DNA from: Streptomyces cellulosae
GTDB lineage: Bacteria; Actinomycetota; Actinomycetes; Streptomycetales; Streptomycetaceae
DNA length: 64,000 nt
Direction: 5' to 3'
Assembly: GCF_000721105.1 (NCBI RefSeq)
Contig: NZ_JOEV01000005.1
Span: 186,001-250,000, forward strand
A model generated the notes under the pieces. That model had not been told where the DNA came from. It made no database searches and saw only the letters and a program-made list of their open reading frames with translations. Position numbers and translations under genes: made by a program. Within the stretch, counting starts at the first letter, position 1. Each line of letters begins with the position of its first letter. Of the stretch, positions 1 through 8,658 are shown in pieces.

Positions 1-789
1 GCGCTCGCCGCTCCCGACGGCGTCGCCGGCTTCGTGGACGGACCCGGGCTCTACCCCTCGCTCACCGCCCGGCAGAACCTCGCCGCCCTGTCGGTGCTCC
101 GCGGTGGCGACGCGCGGACAGCGGGGATCGACGAGGTGCTCGACCAGGTCGGGCTCACCGATGTCGCCGACGACCGGACCCGCGGTTACTCCCTCGGCAT
201 GCGTCAGCGGCTCGGGCTCGCCGCCGCGCTGCTCACGAAGCCCCGGCTGCTCGTGCTCGACGAACCGTCCAACGGCCTCGACCCGGCGGGCAGGAGGCAC
301 GTACACGGTGTCCTCAACCAACTCGCGGCGGGCGGAACCAGCGTCGTGCTCTCCAGTCACCGTATGGACGACCTCGAGGCGCTGTGCTCCGAGGTCACCA
401 TTCTCGCGACCGGACGCGTCGTCTTCTCCGGCCCGCCCGGCAAGCTGGCCGCCGAGAACCGTGAACTCGACTACCGGTTGCTCACCTCCGACGCGCGGGC
501 CGCCCGCGAAGAGGCCGCCGACACGGCCGGGATCCGCGTCGTCGACGGCGTCGGACCTCGGTACGGCGCCGAGGTGCTCGTGGTGCGCGCGCTGGTGCCC
601 GCCCTCGACGAACTGGTGGTGCGGCTCGTCCACGCGGGCGTCGCGGTGCGCGAGCTCACGCCCGTGGTGTCGCCGCTCGCGGCCGCGTTCCTCGCCCTCA
701 CCGAGCAGCCCGGCGAGCAGCCCGAGCAGTCCGAGCAGTCCGAGCAGCCCACCCGGCAGTCCACCGAGCAGGAGGAGGACGGCCGATGA
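1..789 (+). CDS. ABC transporter ATP-binding protein, DrrA-like exporter type (5' end outside window)
   Basis: The reading frame is open from the first base, so the start and the Walker A motif lie outside the window. Visible are an ABC signature of the form YSLGMRQRLG (about codons 63-72 of the visible part), Walker B LLVLDEP (Asp at about codon 87) and the H-loop motif LSSHRMDD. A degenerate LxSGG signature and a regulatory-like C-terminal extension are typical of ATPases that pair with ABC-2 export permeases. The last 35 or so residues are low complexity, built from repeated EQ/SEQ units encoded by a 9-base tandem repeat near 700-750. The stop overlaps the next start by 4 bases (ATGA), so it is translationally coupled to the permease. 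It likely energises export of a peptide, lipid or drug. The substrate cannot be told from sequence. Confidence 0.93.
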   Translation, partial: ALAAPDGVAGFVDGPGLYPSLTARQNLAALSVLRGGDARTAGIDEVLDQVGLTDVADDRTRGYSLGMRQRLGLAAALLTKPRLLVLDEPSNGLDPAGRRHVHGVLNQLAAGGTSVVLSSHRMDDLEALCSEVTILATGRVVFSGPPGKLAAENRELDYRLLTSDARAAREEAADTAGIRVVDGVGPRYGAEVLVVRALVPALDELVVRLVHAGVAVRELTPVVSPLAAAFLALTEQPGEQPEQSEQSEQPTRQSTEQEEDGR

Positions 790-2144
790 CCACGACCGTC
801 GCAGCGGACCACACCACCGTTGCCCGCCGCGTCTCGGTGCCGCGCGGCTACCGCTTCGAGCTGGTCAAGCTGGTCTCACAAGGGCGGATCCGCCTGCTCG
901 TCCTCGCCTACTGGATCGCGCCGGGACTGTTCGTCGCCGCGGTGAGCCGGCAGAGCACGCTCCCCTCCGACACCCTCTTCGGTCGTTGGATGCACGCCAC
1001 GGGGTGGGCCGGACCCCTGGTGATACTCGGTTTCGCGGGCACCTGGGCGCTTCCGCTGCTGACCTCGGTGGTCGCCGGTGACGTGTTCGCCTCCGAGGAC
1101 CGGCTCGGCACCTGGCGGCATCTGCTGGTGGCGGTCCGGTCGCCCCGGCGGATCTTCGTGGCGAAGGCGCTGGCCAGCCTCAGCGTCATCCTGCTGCTCG
1201 TGGCCGGGCTGGCCTGCTCCAGCGCGGTCGGTGGGGTCCTGGCGGTCGGCGACCATCCGCTGGTCGGCCTGGACGGCCGCCTGCTGGCGCCGTCGGACGC
1301 CGCCGGCAGGGTCTTCCTCGCCTGGGTCTGCGTGCTCGCCCCGACGCTGGCCCTCGCCGCGATCGGACTGCTCGGGTCGGTCGCGCTGGGACGGTCCCCG
1401 ATGGGGCTGTTGCTGCCCGCGTTCCTCGCACTCGCGATGCAGGTCGCCCAGATGCTGCCGCTGCCCGTCGCCGTCCGCCTCGCCCTGCCCGGTTACGCCT
1501 TCATCGCCTGGCACGGACTGTTCACCAGCCCGGCACAGGTCGGACCACTCGTCATCGGCATCGTTGTCAGCCTGGTGTGGGCCGTGCTCGCGACGGTGCT
1601 GGCCTGTCTGCTGTTCCTGCGGCGGGACTTCACCAATCCGACCGCCGACGGCCCGGCACGCCGTGCGCTCACCACCGGGCTCCTGCCGCCGGCCGGACTG
1701 CTCGTCCTCACGGTCACGGTCCTCACCGTGGCGGTCCCCTCCGTGGGTTCCGGGATCCGGCAGGACAAGGTGCAGCGGTCGGTCGCCACCGCCTTCGCCC
1801 ACCTCTACCGCTTGCAGACCCGGCAGCTCGACCGACCGGACGTCACCGAGGCACGGCTGCGGGCGTCGGCCGCGTGCGACAAGGGCGCCGGGCAGGTCAC
1901 CCCCGAGGGGCCGGGCAACGACTGGCGTTGTGTCGTCTCCTGGCACCTCCCTGACGTCGAGGCCACCGGGACGGCCGTCTACCAGCTCGACGTCACCTCC
2001 GACGGGCGGTTCGTCGCCGACGGCGACGGACCGAAGGAAGTGAACGGCTACTTCCTGGTGCGGACCCCGGTCGGGGACGCACCGAACCCGCTGTGGCAGT
2101 TCGACGGCGACGTCGAGCTGCTGTCCACCGCCCCGAAGGGATAA
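786..2144 (+). CDS. ABC-2 type transporter permease
   Basis: 452 residues. Several strongly hydrophobic stretches (for example around residues 35-55, 75-100, 120-160, 175-220, 235-275 and 295-315) support a polytopic membrane protein. The roughly 135-residue tail after the last segment is hydrophilic and probably extracytoplasmic. The start ATG overlaps the ATPase stop, so the two form one export complex in the cytoplasmic membrane. The large soluble tail (QDKVQRSVATAFAHLY onwards, with two Cys) is unusual for a plain ABC-2 permease and may contact the secreted phosphoesterase encoded 5 bases downstream. That link is inference from gene order. Confidence 0.88.
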   Translation: MTTTVAADHTTVARRVSVPRGYRFELVKLVSQGRIRLLVLAYWIAPGLFVAAVSRQSTLPSDTLFGRWMHATGWAGPLVILGFAGTWALPLLTSVVAGDVFASEDRLGTWRHLLVAVRSPRRIFVAKALASLSVILLLVAGLACSSAVGGVLAVGDHPLVGLDGRLLAPSDAAGRVFLAWVCVLAPTLALAAIGLLGSVALGRSPMGLLLPAFLALAMQVAQMLPLPVAVRLALPGYAFIAWHGLFTSPAQVGPLVIGIVVSLVWAVLATVLACLLFLRRDFTNPTADGPARRALTTGLLPPAGLLVLTVTVLTVAVPSVGSGIRQDKVQRSVATAFAHLYRLQTRQLDRPDVTEARLRASAACDKGAGQVTPEGPGNDWRCVVSWHLPDVEATGTAVYQLDVTSDGRFVADGDGPKEVNGYFLVRTPVGDAPNPLWQFDGDVELLSTAPKG

Positions 2145-2148
2145 CCCC

Positions 2149-4905
2149 ATGCAGGTAAGACGCCGCCGCAGGCGCGTCGAGGAGAAACGTTCCGGCTTTC
2201 TCGGCAGACGCCTCGGCCGCCGTACACCCCTGCTGACGGCCGGCACCACCGCCGTCGCTCTCCTCGCCGCCGGCACCGCTTTCGCCCAGACGCACCAGTT
2301 CGGCACCGATCAGGTGGGCCAGGTCACCGACCACGGCCAGGTCATCTCCAGCGACCAGTACATCGCCCCGTACGGCGACCGGCTCCTGATCGATAACGGC
2401 AAGATCATGTCGTCGTCGGTCAGCCCGGACGGCACCCACCTCGCGGCCTCGGTCACCGACGGTGGGGCGGCGCTGTCCATCGTGGACCTGAAGAGCTGGA
2501 AGGTGCAGCAGCTCGTCGGCACCGCCGCGTCGTCGACCCCGCGCATCAGCGGCAACGACGTGGGCCAGGAAGGCCCCACGTACTCGCCCGACGGCACGCA
2601 GCTGTGGCTGGGGCAGACAGACGGCTACACCAGGTTCACGGTGAACCCGGACGGCACTGTCGCCAACCCGACGTCCGTCAGGATCCCGGCGGACGGGGCC
2701 AAGCACGCCCTGGTGGGCGAGGCGGTGTTCTCGCCCGACGGCTCCACCGTGTACTCCGCCGTCAACGGCCAGAACCGGGTGGTCGCCATCGACGCGGCGA
2801 CCGGGACCGTCCAGCAGAGCTGGGCCGTGGGCAACGCCCCGCGCGACCTGGTCGAGGTCGGCCACAAGCTCTACGTCAGCAACGAGGGCGGCCGTCCGGC
2901 GAAGCCCGGCGACACCACCGTCAACTCCTACGGCACCCAGGTCCCGGCCAGCCCGGTGACCGCTGCCACCACCACCGGCACGGTCAGCGTCATCGACCTG
3001 GCACACCCGTCCGCCGTCGTCGCCGGCATCGACGTCGGTCTGCACCCGACCGCGTTGTACGCCAAGAAGGGCGCGCTGTTCGTCACCGACACGGCCACCA
3101 ACGACGTGTCGGTGATCAACACGGACAGTGACAAGGTCGTCCAGACCATCGCCACCCAGCCGTGGCCCGAGGCGTCCGTGGGCTACGAACCCGACGCGGT
3201 GACGCTCACCGACGACGGTCACCTGCTGGTGACGCTCGGCCGCGCCGACGCGGTCGCCGTCTACCGGTACACGAGCCCGCAGATGCCGGTCAGCTACGTC
3301 GGCCTGCTCCCGACGGACTACTTCCCCGCGGAGATCGCCACCGTCGGCAACCAGGTGGTCGTCTCCAACACCCGCGGCATCGACGCCCGCCGCCACACCA
3401 CCGGCGCCGGGCACGGCACGCACGACACCACGTCGAGCCTGCAGCGGTTCACCCTGCCGAGCGACCGCGTCATCAAGTCCGAGACGGCCAAGGTCTTCCA
3501 GCAGAACGGCTGGACCGCCGGCGCGGTCACGCGGGCCAAGGGCACGAGCCACGCGACGCCGGTCCCGGTTCCGCAGCGGCTCGGCGACCCGTCGACGATC
3601 AAGCACGTCTTCCTGATCGTCAAGGAGAACCGGACCTACGACCAGCTCTTCGGTGACGTTCCGCAGGGCAACGGCGACCCGTCGCTGGCGGAGTTCGGCG
3701 AGAACGTGACGCCGAACCAGCACGCGCTGGCCGAGCAGTTCGGGCTGTACGACAACACGTACGACATCGGCACGAACTCCGCCGAGGGCCACAACTGGCT
3801 GATGCAGGCCGACGACCCGGAGTACACCGAGTCCTCGGCCGGGGAGTACCAGCGCAGTTACGACACCGAGGACGACGCTCTCGGCCACCAGCGGACGGGG
3901 TTCCTGTGGACCGGTGCGCAGGCGGCGGGCAAGTCGGTGCGGGACTTCGGTGAGTTCCAGCAGTTCCTGACCAAACCGCCGGACGCCAGCTGGCAGAACC
4001 TGTACTGCGACTCCAAGAACATGGCGGCGACCGGACAGGGCACCGCCTACCCGCTGAACTCGTCCTCGCCGATCCCGTCGCTCAACAGCGTGTCGGTGCC
4101 CGGTTTCCCGAAGTTCGACACCAGCGTCCCGGACGTGTACCGGGAGCAGATCTGGAAGCAGGACTTCGAGAAGAACGGGCCGGCGAACCTGAATATGTTC
4201 TGGCTCTCCAGCGACCACACCGGTGGCCCGGCGAACGCGGCCGCCCAGGTCGCGGACAACGACCTCGCGACCGGAAAGATCGTCGACGAGATCTCGCACA
4301 GCAGGTACTGGAAGGACTCAGCGATCTTCGTCGTCGAGGACGACTCCCAGGCCGGCCTCGACCACGTCGACGGTCACCGTGCCCCGATCCAGATCATCAG
4401 CCCCTGGGCACAGCACGGCGCCGTGGACAACCACTACTACTCGCAGATCACGATGATCCGGACCATCGAGCAGATCCTCGGCATCCACCCGATGAACCAG
4501 AAGGACAGCGCGGCCAGCCCGATGCGCGGGGCGTTCACCCCGCGCCCGGTCTCCACGCCGTTCAAGGCGCTGCCCAACCGGACCTCGCTCACCGACGGTC
4601 TGAAGATCCCGCCCGCCTGCGGTGTGGACACCCCGGCTCCGCAGGACCCGAGTGCGGCCGCCGTGCCGTCGGCGAAGGTGCCGGCGGACAAGCAGGCGCT
4701 CGCGGCGCAGTGGGACGCCTGGAAGTCCGCGCAGCGGCTGACCGGCCCCCACGCCGTGCCCGACTTCGCGAACCCCGCGCAGATGAACCACCTCACGTGG
4801 TACCAGACGCACGGGTGGAAGAAGCCGTACCCGGGCGAGGACAAGCTCTTCGCGCCGAAGGACGTGCCGGGCGCCTACCTCCCGTCGTCGGAGTCCGACG
4901 GCTGA
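2149..4905 (+). CDS. Membrane-anchored or secreted YncE-like beta-propeller / alkaline phosphatase-superfamily phosphoesterase
   Basis: 918 residues. An Arg-rich N-terminus (residues 1-25) is followed by a hydrophobic stretch (about 28-46) ending in AFA, a likely signal peptide or anchor. Residues about 80-450 contain repeated blades such as SPDGTHLAASV, YSPDGTQLWLG and FSPDGSTVYSAV, the pattern of YVTN/YncE-type propellers. Residues about 480-800 carry KENRTYDQLFGD, SAEGHNWL and VVEDDSQAGLDHVDGHR, which fit the phosphoesterase family (PF04185) within the alkaline phosphatase fold. This two-part arrangement is a known actinobacterial architecture of unknown substrate. It starts 5 bases after the permease gene and probably shares its transcript. 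A strong hairpin follows the stop. Confidence 0.88.
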   Translation: MQVRRRRRRVEEKRSGFLGRRLGRRTPLLTAGTTAVALLAAGTAFAQTHQFGTDQVGQVTDHGQVISSDQYIAPYGDRLLIDNGKIMSSSVSPDGTHLAASVTDGGAALSIVDLKSWKVQQLVGTAASSTPRISGNDVGQEGPTYSPDGTQLWLGQTDGYTRFTVNPDGTVANPTSVRIPADGAKHALVGEAVFSPDGSTVYSAVNGQNRVVAIDAATGTVQQSWAVGNAPRDLVEVGHKLYVSNEGGRPAKPGDTTVNSYGTQVPASPVTAATTTGTVSVIDLAHPSAVVAGIDVGLHPTALYAKKGALFVTDTATNDVSVINTDSDKVVQTIATQPWPEASVGYEPDAVTLTDDGHLLVTLGRADAVAVYRYTSPQMPVSYVGLLPTDYFPAEIATVGNQVVVSNTRGIDARRHTTGAGHGTHDTTSSLQRFTLPSDRVIKSETAKVFQQNGWTAGAVTRAKGTSHATPVPVPQRLGDPSTIKHVFLIVKENRTYDQLFGDVPQGNGDPSLAEFGENVTPNQHALAEQFGLYDNTYDIGTNSAEGHNWLMQADDPEYTESSAGEYQRSYDTEDDALGHQRTGFLWTGAQAAGKSVRDFGEFQQFLTKPPDASWQNLYCDSKNMAATGQGTAYPLNSSSPIPSLNSVSVPGFPKFDTSVPDVYREQIWKQDFEKNGPANLNMFWLSSDHTGGPANAAAQVADNDLATGKIVDEISHSRYWKDSAIFVVEDDSQAGLDHVDGHRAPIQIISPWAQHGAVDNHYYSQITMIRTIEQILGIHPMNQKDSAASPMRGAFTPRPVSTPFKALPNRTSLTDGLKIPPACGVDTPAPQDPSAAAVPSAKVPADKQALAAQWDAWKSAQRLTGPHAVPDFANPAQMNHLTWYQTHGWKKPYPGEDKLFAPKDVPGAYLPSSESDG

Positions 4906-4933
4906 CGCACGCGGACACACCGAACCGTCATGT

Positions 4934-4970
4934 GGGGCCCCTGGTCTGCGTCACCCAGGCCAGGGGCCCC
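4934..4970 (+). terminator. Intrinsic-type hairpin after the phosphoesterase gene
   Basis: Perfect 11-bp arms (GGGGCCCCTGG at 4934-4944 and its complement at 4960-4970) with a 15-base loop, 29 bases after the stop. There is no U-tract, as is common in actinomycetes. It probably ends the exporter/phosphoesterase transcript. Confidence 0.7.
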
Positions 4971-5047
4971 GGCCCGGCCTCGAGGAGTTTCTCGGCGCCC
5001 AGCGGGCCGAAACACATGGGAAACGGGCGCTTCGTACGCTCCTGCAC

Positions 5048-5473
5048 GTGCACCTGACAGTCCTTGACTCCCCCAGCGAGTGGAGCCGGTTCGCCGAGGC
5101 CTCCATCGAACGCCGGATGCTGCTCGCCCTCGGCGACCGGCTCGGTACCAGGCTGCGCCCGAGGCCGCTGATGCTGCCCGACGGCAGTCGTGTCGAGGTG
5201 GAGGGGATCGACGACGCCGGCCGCGTACTCGTCCAGTTGGTCGGCAACCAGGGCACCTACAAGCCCGCCTACCGCAACAAGGTCATGGCGGACATGTTCA
5301 AGCTGCTGTGGCTGCGGGACTCGGTGCCGACGGCCGAGCGCACGGTGCTCCTGGTCACGGAGCTGATCGTGCAGGCGCTCGGCGGCTGGGTGGCCCGCGC
5401 TGCGGCGGACCTCGGGATCGAGATCCACGTCTTCGACGGCGCCACCGCCGTCCCGCTTCGCCACCGAACGTAA
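5048..5473 (+). CDS. Hypothetical protein, 141 residues
   Basis: I do not recognise the family. The protein starts at a GTG and has strong actinobacterial codon bias. It is soluble, with no signal peptide or membrane segment. Motifs include LMLPDGSRVEVEGID near residue 40 and a conserved-looking middle (LVGNQGTYKPAYRNKV, about residues 65-80). The alternation of beta-like and helical stretches suggests a compact alpha/beta fold. It stands alone between a terminator and the importer cluster, so context gives no function. Confidence 0.6.
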   Translation: MHLTVLDSPSEWSRFAEASIERRMLLALGDRLGTRLRPRPLMLPDGSRVEVEGIDDAGRVLVQLVGNQGTYKPAYRNKVMADMFKLLWLRDSVPTAERTVLLVTELIVQALGGWVARAAADLGIEIHVFDGATAVPLRHRT

Positions 5474-5634
5474 AGTCCACGAAACACACCACGGTGGCTG
5501 ACAGAAACACAGGGCTCCTACGGTCGGGGACACCTAAGCGGATTTCCGCGTGGCAGTCACCCGCACTCGCCACGCACGCTCTCCGACTTCCAGGACCGGG
5601 CCTTCGTGCTCGCTACATGGATGGGAGCGTGAAG

Positions 5635-6462
5635 GTGACTGGTACGCCAGCACTCGCACTACGGTCGGTGCACCGGGTCTACGGATTCGGGCCGTCCGCC
5701 ACGAACGCCCTGGACGACGTCCGGTTGACGGTGCCCCCCGGCCGCTTCGTCAGCCTCATCGGCCCCAGCGGCTGCGGCAAGTCGACCCTGCTGCGCCTCG
5801 TCGCCGGCCTGGAGCGGCCCGACCGCGGTGAGGTCCTGGTGCACGGCGTCCCGCCGGCGACGGCATGCGCCGCCAAGATGATCGGGCTGGTGCCGCAGAG
5901 CCCGGCGTTGCTGCCCTGGTTGTCCGTGCTGCGGAACGTCACCCTGCCCCAGAAGATCAACAAGGGTGCCGCCAGGCGCCGCGAACGCATCGCCGGCACC
6001 GAGAGGGAGGGCGCACCGGCCGCCCCCGACATGCGGGAACTCCTCGTCAAGGCGGGGCTCGGCGAGGCCATGCACAAGCTCCCGGCGCAGCTGTCGGGCG
6101 GTATGCGACAGCGTGCCGCGATCGTGCGCGCCTTCGGCCTGCGGCCCGACGTCCTCGTCATGGACGAGCCGTTCTCGGCGCTCGACGAGTTCACCCGCGA
6201 GAGCCTTCAGGACCAACTGCTCGACCTGTGGGACGAGTTGAAGACGACGGTCCTGTTCGTCACCCACTCCGTCCCCGAGGCCGTCCGGCTCTCCGACACC
6301 GTGGTCGTCATGGCCCCTGGCCCCGGCCGCATCGTGGACACCATCGACGTGGACCTGCCCCGCCCGCGCGGTGAACGCCTCTTCGGGGAGCGCCGCTTCC
6401 ACGAGTACGAGGATCTGGTCCGAGACCGGCTGCGCCGTGCCTGGCGCTCCGAAGCCGCGTGA
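5635..6462 (+). CDS. ABC importer ATP-binding protein (SsuB/NrtD/ThiZ-like)
   Basis: About 275 residues. Walker A is GPSGCGKSTLL, the Q-loop region VPQSPALLPWLSV, the signature LSGGMRQRAAI, Walker B VLVMDEPFSALD, and the H-loop FVTHSVPEAV. These identify the nitrate/sulfonate/taurine and thiamine-precursor importer ATPase subfamily. I chose the GTG at 5635 because GGGAG lies 7 bases upstream. An ATG at 5617 and a GTG at 5629 are in the same frame but have poorer ribosome sites. An unusually Lys/Arg-rich insert (KINKGAARRRERIAG) follows the Q-loop region. The stop overlaps the permease start by 4 bases. It powers the importer encoded by this and the next two genes. Confidence 0.9.
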   Translation: MTGTPALALRSVHRVYGFGPSATNALDDVRLTVPPGRFVSLIGPSGCGKSTLLRLVAGLERPDRGEVLVHGVPPATACAAKMIGLVPQSPALLPWLSVLRNVTLPQKINKGAARRRERIAGTEREGAPAAPDMRELLVKAGLGEAMHKLPAQLSGGMRQRAAIVRAFGLRPDVLVMDEPFSALDEFTRESLQDQLLDLWDELKTTVLFVTHSVPEAVRLSDTVVVMAPGPGRIVDTIDVDLPRPRGERLFGERRFHEYEDLVRDRLRRAWRSEAA

Positions 6463-7334
6463 GTGGGGGCGAGGACATGACCGTGGCCGATGAACGCACC
6501 ACCGCTCCGGCGCCCCAGGCCGATCCGCCCGTCGAACCGTCGCGCTTCAGCCTCAGCCATCCGAGGTCCCGGATCGCGTGGATCCGCCCGGCGGTCTGGC
6601 TGCCCCTGCTCGTGACGCTGGCGGTCCTCGCCGCTCTGTGGCAGTGGGGAGCGGAGAAACTGCCGTATCTGCTGCCGCCGTTGCAGGACATCGGCAGCTC
6701 GCTCGCCGGCCAGTTCGGCTACTACGTCGACAACGCCCTGGTCACCCTGGGCGAGGCGGTGGCCGGTCTCGCGACGGGGTTCGCCGCGGCGTTCGTCCTC
6801 GCGGTGCTGACCAGTGAACTGCCCCTGGTACGCCGGGCGGTCATGCCGATCGCCGTCGTCCTCAACGTCACCCCGCTGGTGGCGATCGCCCCGGCCCTGG
6901 TCGTGGCCTTCGGTTTCGGACCGCTGCCCAAGCTCGTCATCGCCGGCCTGATCTGCTTCTTCCCGATCCTCATCAACACGGCGGCCGGTCTGCGGTCCGT
7001 ACCGCGGCAGGTGCTGCAGGTGTACCGGACGATGGACGCCGGCCGGCTGGAACTGCTGCGGCACGTGCGTGTCCCCAACGCGCTGCCGTACGTGTTCGCG
7101 GCGCTGCGCATCGTCTTCCCGCTGTCGATCGTCGGCGCGGTGGTGGCAGAGATGTCGGCGTCGGGTTCGACCGACGGCCTCGGCACCGTGATCGGCGTGG
7201 CCTCGTCGATGAACCAGCTGCCGGTCGTCTACGCCTCGATTCTCGTCCTCGCGGTCATGGGCGTGCTGCTGCTGCTCGCCGTGACGCTGGTCGAGCGCCG
7301 CGTCCTGCACTGGCACGACAGCGCGCACAACTGA
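6459..7334 (+). CDS. ABC importer permease (SsuC/ThiX-like, BPD_transp_1)
   Basis: 291 residues. After a Pro-rich cytoplasmic N-terminus (about 45 residues) there are five to six membrane segments. A recognisable EAA-type cytoplasmic loop (YRTMDAGRLELLRHVRVPNALP, split by position around residues 187-208) docks on the ATPase. This is the usual single-permease arrangement of NMT1/SsuA importers. The GTG start overlaps the ATPase stop (GTGA). An ATG at 6477 with a purine-rich GGGGGCGAGG just upstream is an equally good start. It forms a homodimeric channel in the cytoplasmic membrane for the compound used by the flavin enzymes downstream. Confidence 0.9.
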   Translation: MSGGEDMTVADERTTAPAPQADPPVEPSRFSLSHPRSRIAWIRPAVWLPLLVTLAVLAALWQWGAEKLPYLLPPLQDIGSSLAGQFGYYVDNALVTLGEAVAGLATGFAAAFVLAVLTSELPLVRRAVMPIAVVLNVTPLVAIAPALVVAFGFGPLPKLVIAGLICFFPILINTAAGLRSVPRQVLQVYRTMDAGRLELLRHVRVPNALPYVFAALRIVFPLSIVGAVVAEMSASGSTDGLGTVIGVASSMNQLPVVYASILVLAVMGVLLLLAVTLVERRVLHWHDSAHN

Positions 7335-7466
7335 CGCGTCCCGACACCGACTTCCCGCCCGCCGCTCCACCCATCCGTGGCCGGCAAAGGCGGGGCGCTC
7401 GGCGACCCGTGCCTTCCTCCCTCATCCACACCTTCCCCGGCGCCCGCCGCCAGTCTGGAGTCACCC

Positions 7467-8591
7467 ATGCCGTCCAAGCCGTACCGCCTCATCAGATCCG
7501 GCCTCGCCTCCCTCGCCGCCGTCACGCTGGCGGCCGTCGTCGCGGGCTGCGGCTCGGGCTCCGGCGACAGCACCTCGACCGGCTCGGAAGGTTCCGCGAT
7601 CTCCGCGAAGCGCTGCGCCGACAACAAGGCCGCCGGCAAGATCACCTACCTGTCGGGCTACCAGTACCAGTCCTCGGTGTCGATCCTCGAGTACATCGCC
7701 GCAGCCCAGCTCGGCTACTTCAAGGACCTCTGCCTCACCGTCGACCTCAAGCCCGGCAGCGGCGACACCGCGCAGAACACCAAGCTGCTCGCCGGCGGAC
7801 AGGCGACCGTGAGTCCCGTCGCCGAGCAGGACGTCATCCAGGCCCGTGCCAACGGGATCGACATCACGGGCATCTCCTCGTACTCGAACGCCGGCCTCGA
7901 GATCCTGATGACGAACAAGGACATCACCGACCTGACCCAGCTCGACGGCAAGGTCGTCGGCCACAAGGGCTACGTACCGGCCACCGTCGAGGCGATGATG
8001 GTCAAGGCCGGAGTCGACTGGAACTCGCTCAAGCTGGTCAAGCAGGGCTACGACCCCTCCGTGCTGCCGCGCCGGCAGGGCGGCCTCGAAGCGCTCACCG
8101 GGTTCGTCTCGAACGAGCCCAACCAGCTCAAGGCGGCCGGTGACGACGTCACCGTGTGGAAGCCGGTCGACTACGGCGTGCCGAGCTCGCTCGGGGCGAT
8201 GGCGGTGAACCCCGCGTTCGCCAAGGAGCACCCGCAGGCCGTCGAGGACATCCTGCGCGCCGCCCTGCACGCCTACGACTACTGCTCGTCCGGCGAGAAG
8301 CACATCGCCGAGTGCGTCGGATACGCGGCACGGCTGTCGGGACCGACGTACGACAAGAAACTGAACACGACCATCTGGAAGACGGAGACAAAGGTCGCCA
8401 AGGACAACCCCGCGCCCGGACAGCCGCTGGGCGGCATCGACCTCAAGAACGTCGCCGGGCTCGTGGACATGCTCCACCAGTTCAAGATCGTGCCCGCCGG
8501 CGTGACCGCCGCCCGGGCCCGGGGATGGTTCGACATCTCCCCCGTGACGAACATCTACACCGCCGACAAGCTGGTCTGGCCCGCCCCGTAG
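7467..8591 (+). CDS. ABC importer substrate-binding lipoprotein (NMT1/SsuA-like)
   Basis: 374 residues. The start is ATG at 7467, with GGAG 6 bases upstream. The N-terminus has basic residues, a hydrophobic core and the lipobox VAGC (lipidated Cys near residue 29), so it is membrane-anchored outside the cell. The mature part begins KITYLSGYQYQSS and contains QLGYFKDL and LKPGSGDTAQNTKLLAGG, typical of the NMT1/THI5-like and SsuA-like periplasmic binding fold. Members bind sulfonates, nitrate, pyrimidine precursors or aromatics, so the ligand cannot be fixed. It is followed directly by two flavin monooxygenases, so its ligand is probably their substrate. Confidence 0.9.
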   Translation: MPSKPYRLIRSGLASLAAVTLAAVVAGCGSGSGDSTSTGSEGSAISAKRCADNKAAGKITYLSGYQYQSSVSILEYIAAAQLGYFKDLCLTVDLKPGSGDTAQNTKLLAGGQATVSPVAEQDVIQARANGIDITGISSYSNAGLEILMTNKDITDLTQLDGKVVGHKGYVPATVEAMMVKAGVDWNSLKLVKQGYDPSVLPRRQGGLEALTGFVSNEPNQLKAAGDDVTVWKPVDYGVPSSLGAMAVNPAFAKEHPQAVEDILRAALHAYDYCSSGEKHIAECVGYAARLSGPTYDKKLNTTIWKTETKVAKDNPAPGQPLGGIDLKNVAGLVDMLHQFKIVPAGVTAARARGWFDISPVTNIYTADKLVWPAP

Positions 8592-8658
8592 CCGCACCCC
8601 TCGGGGCGTGCCCCTGACCCCACGCGGCAGCAGAGATCTCACGGAAAGGCCCACCAAC

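Noticed and set aside
1993..4299. Minus-strand 768-codon frame opposite the phosphoesterase gene
   Set aside because: Val/Asp/Arg-rich antisense shadow with no ribosome site.
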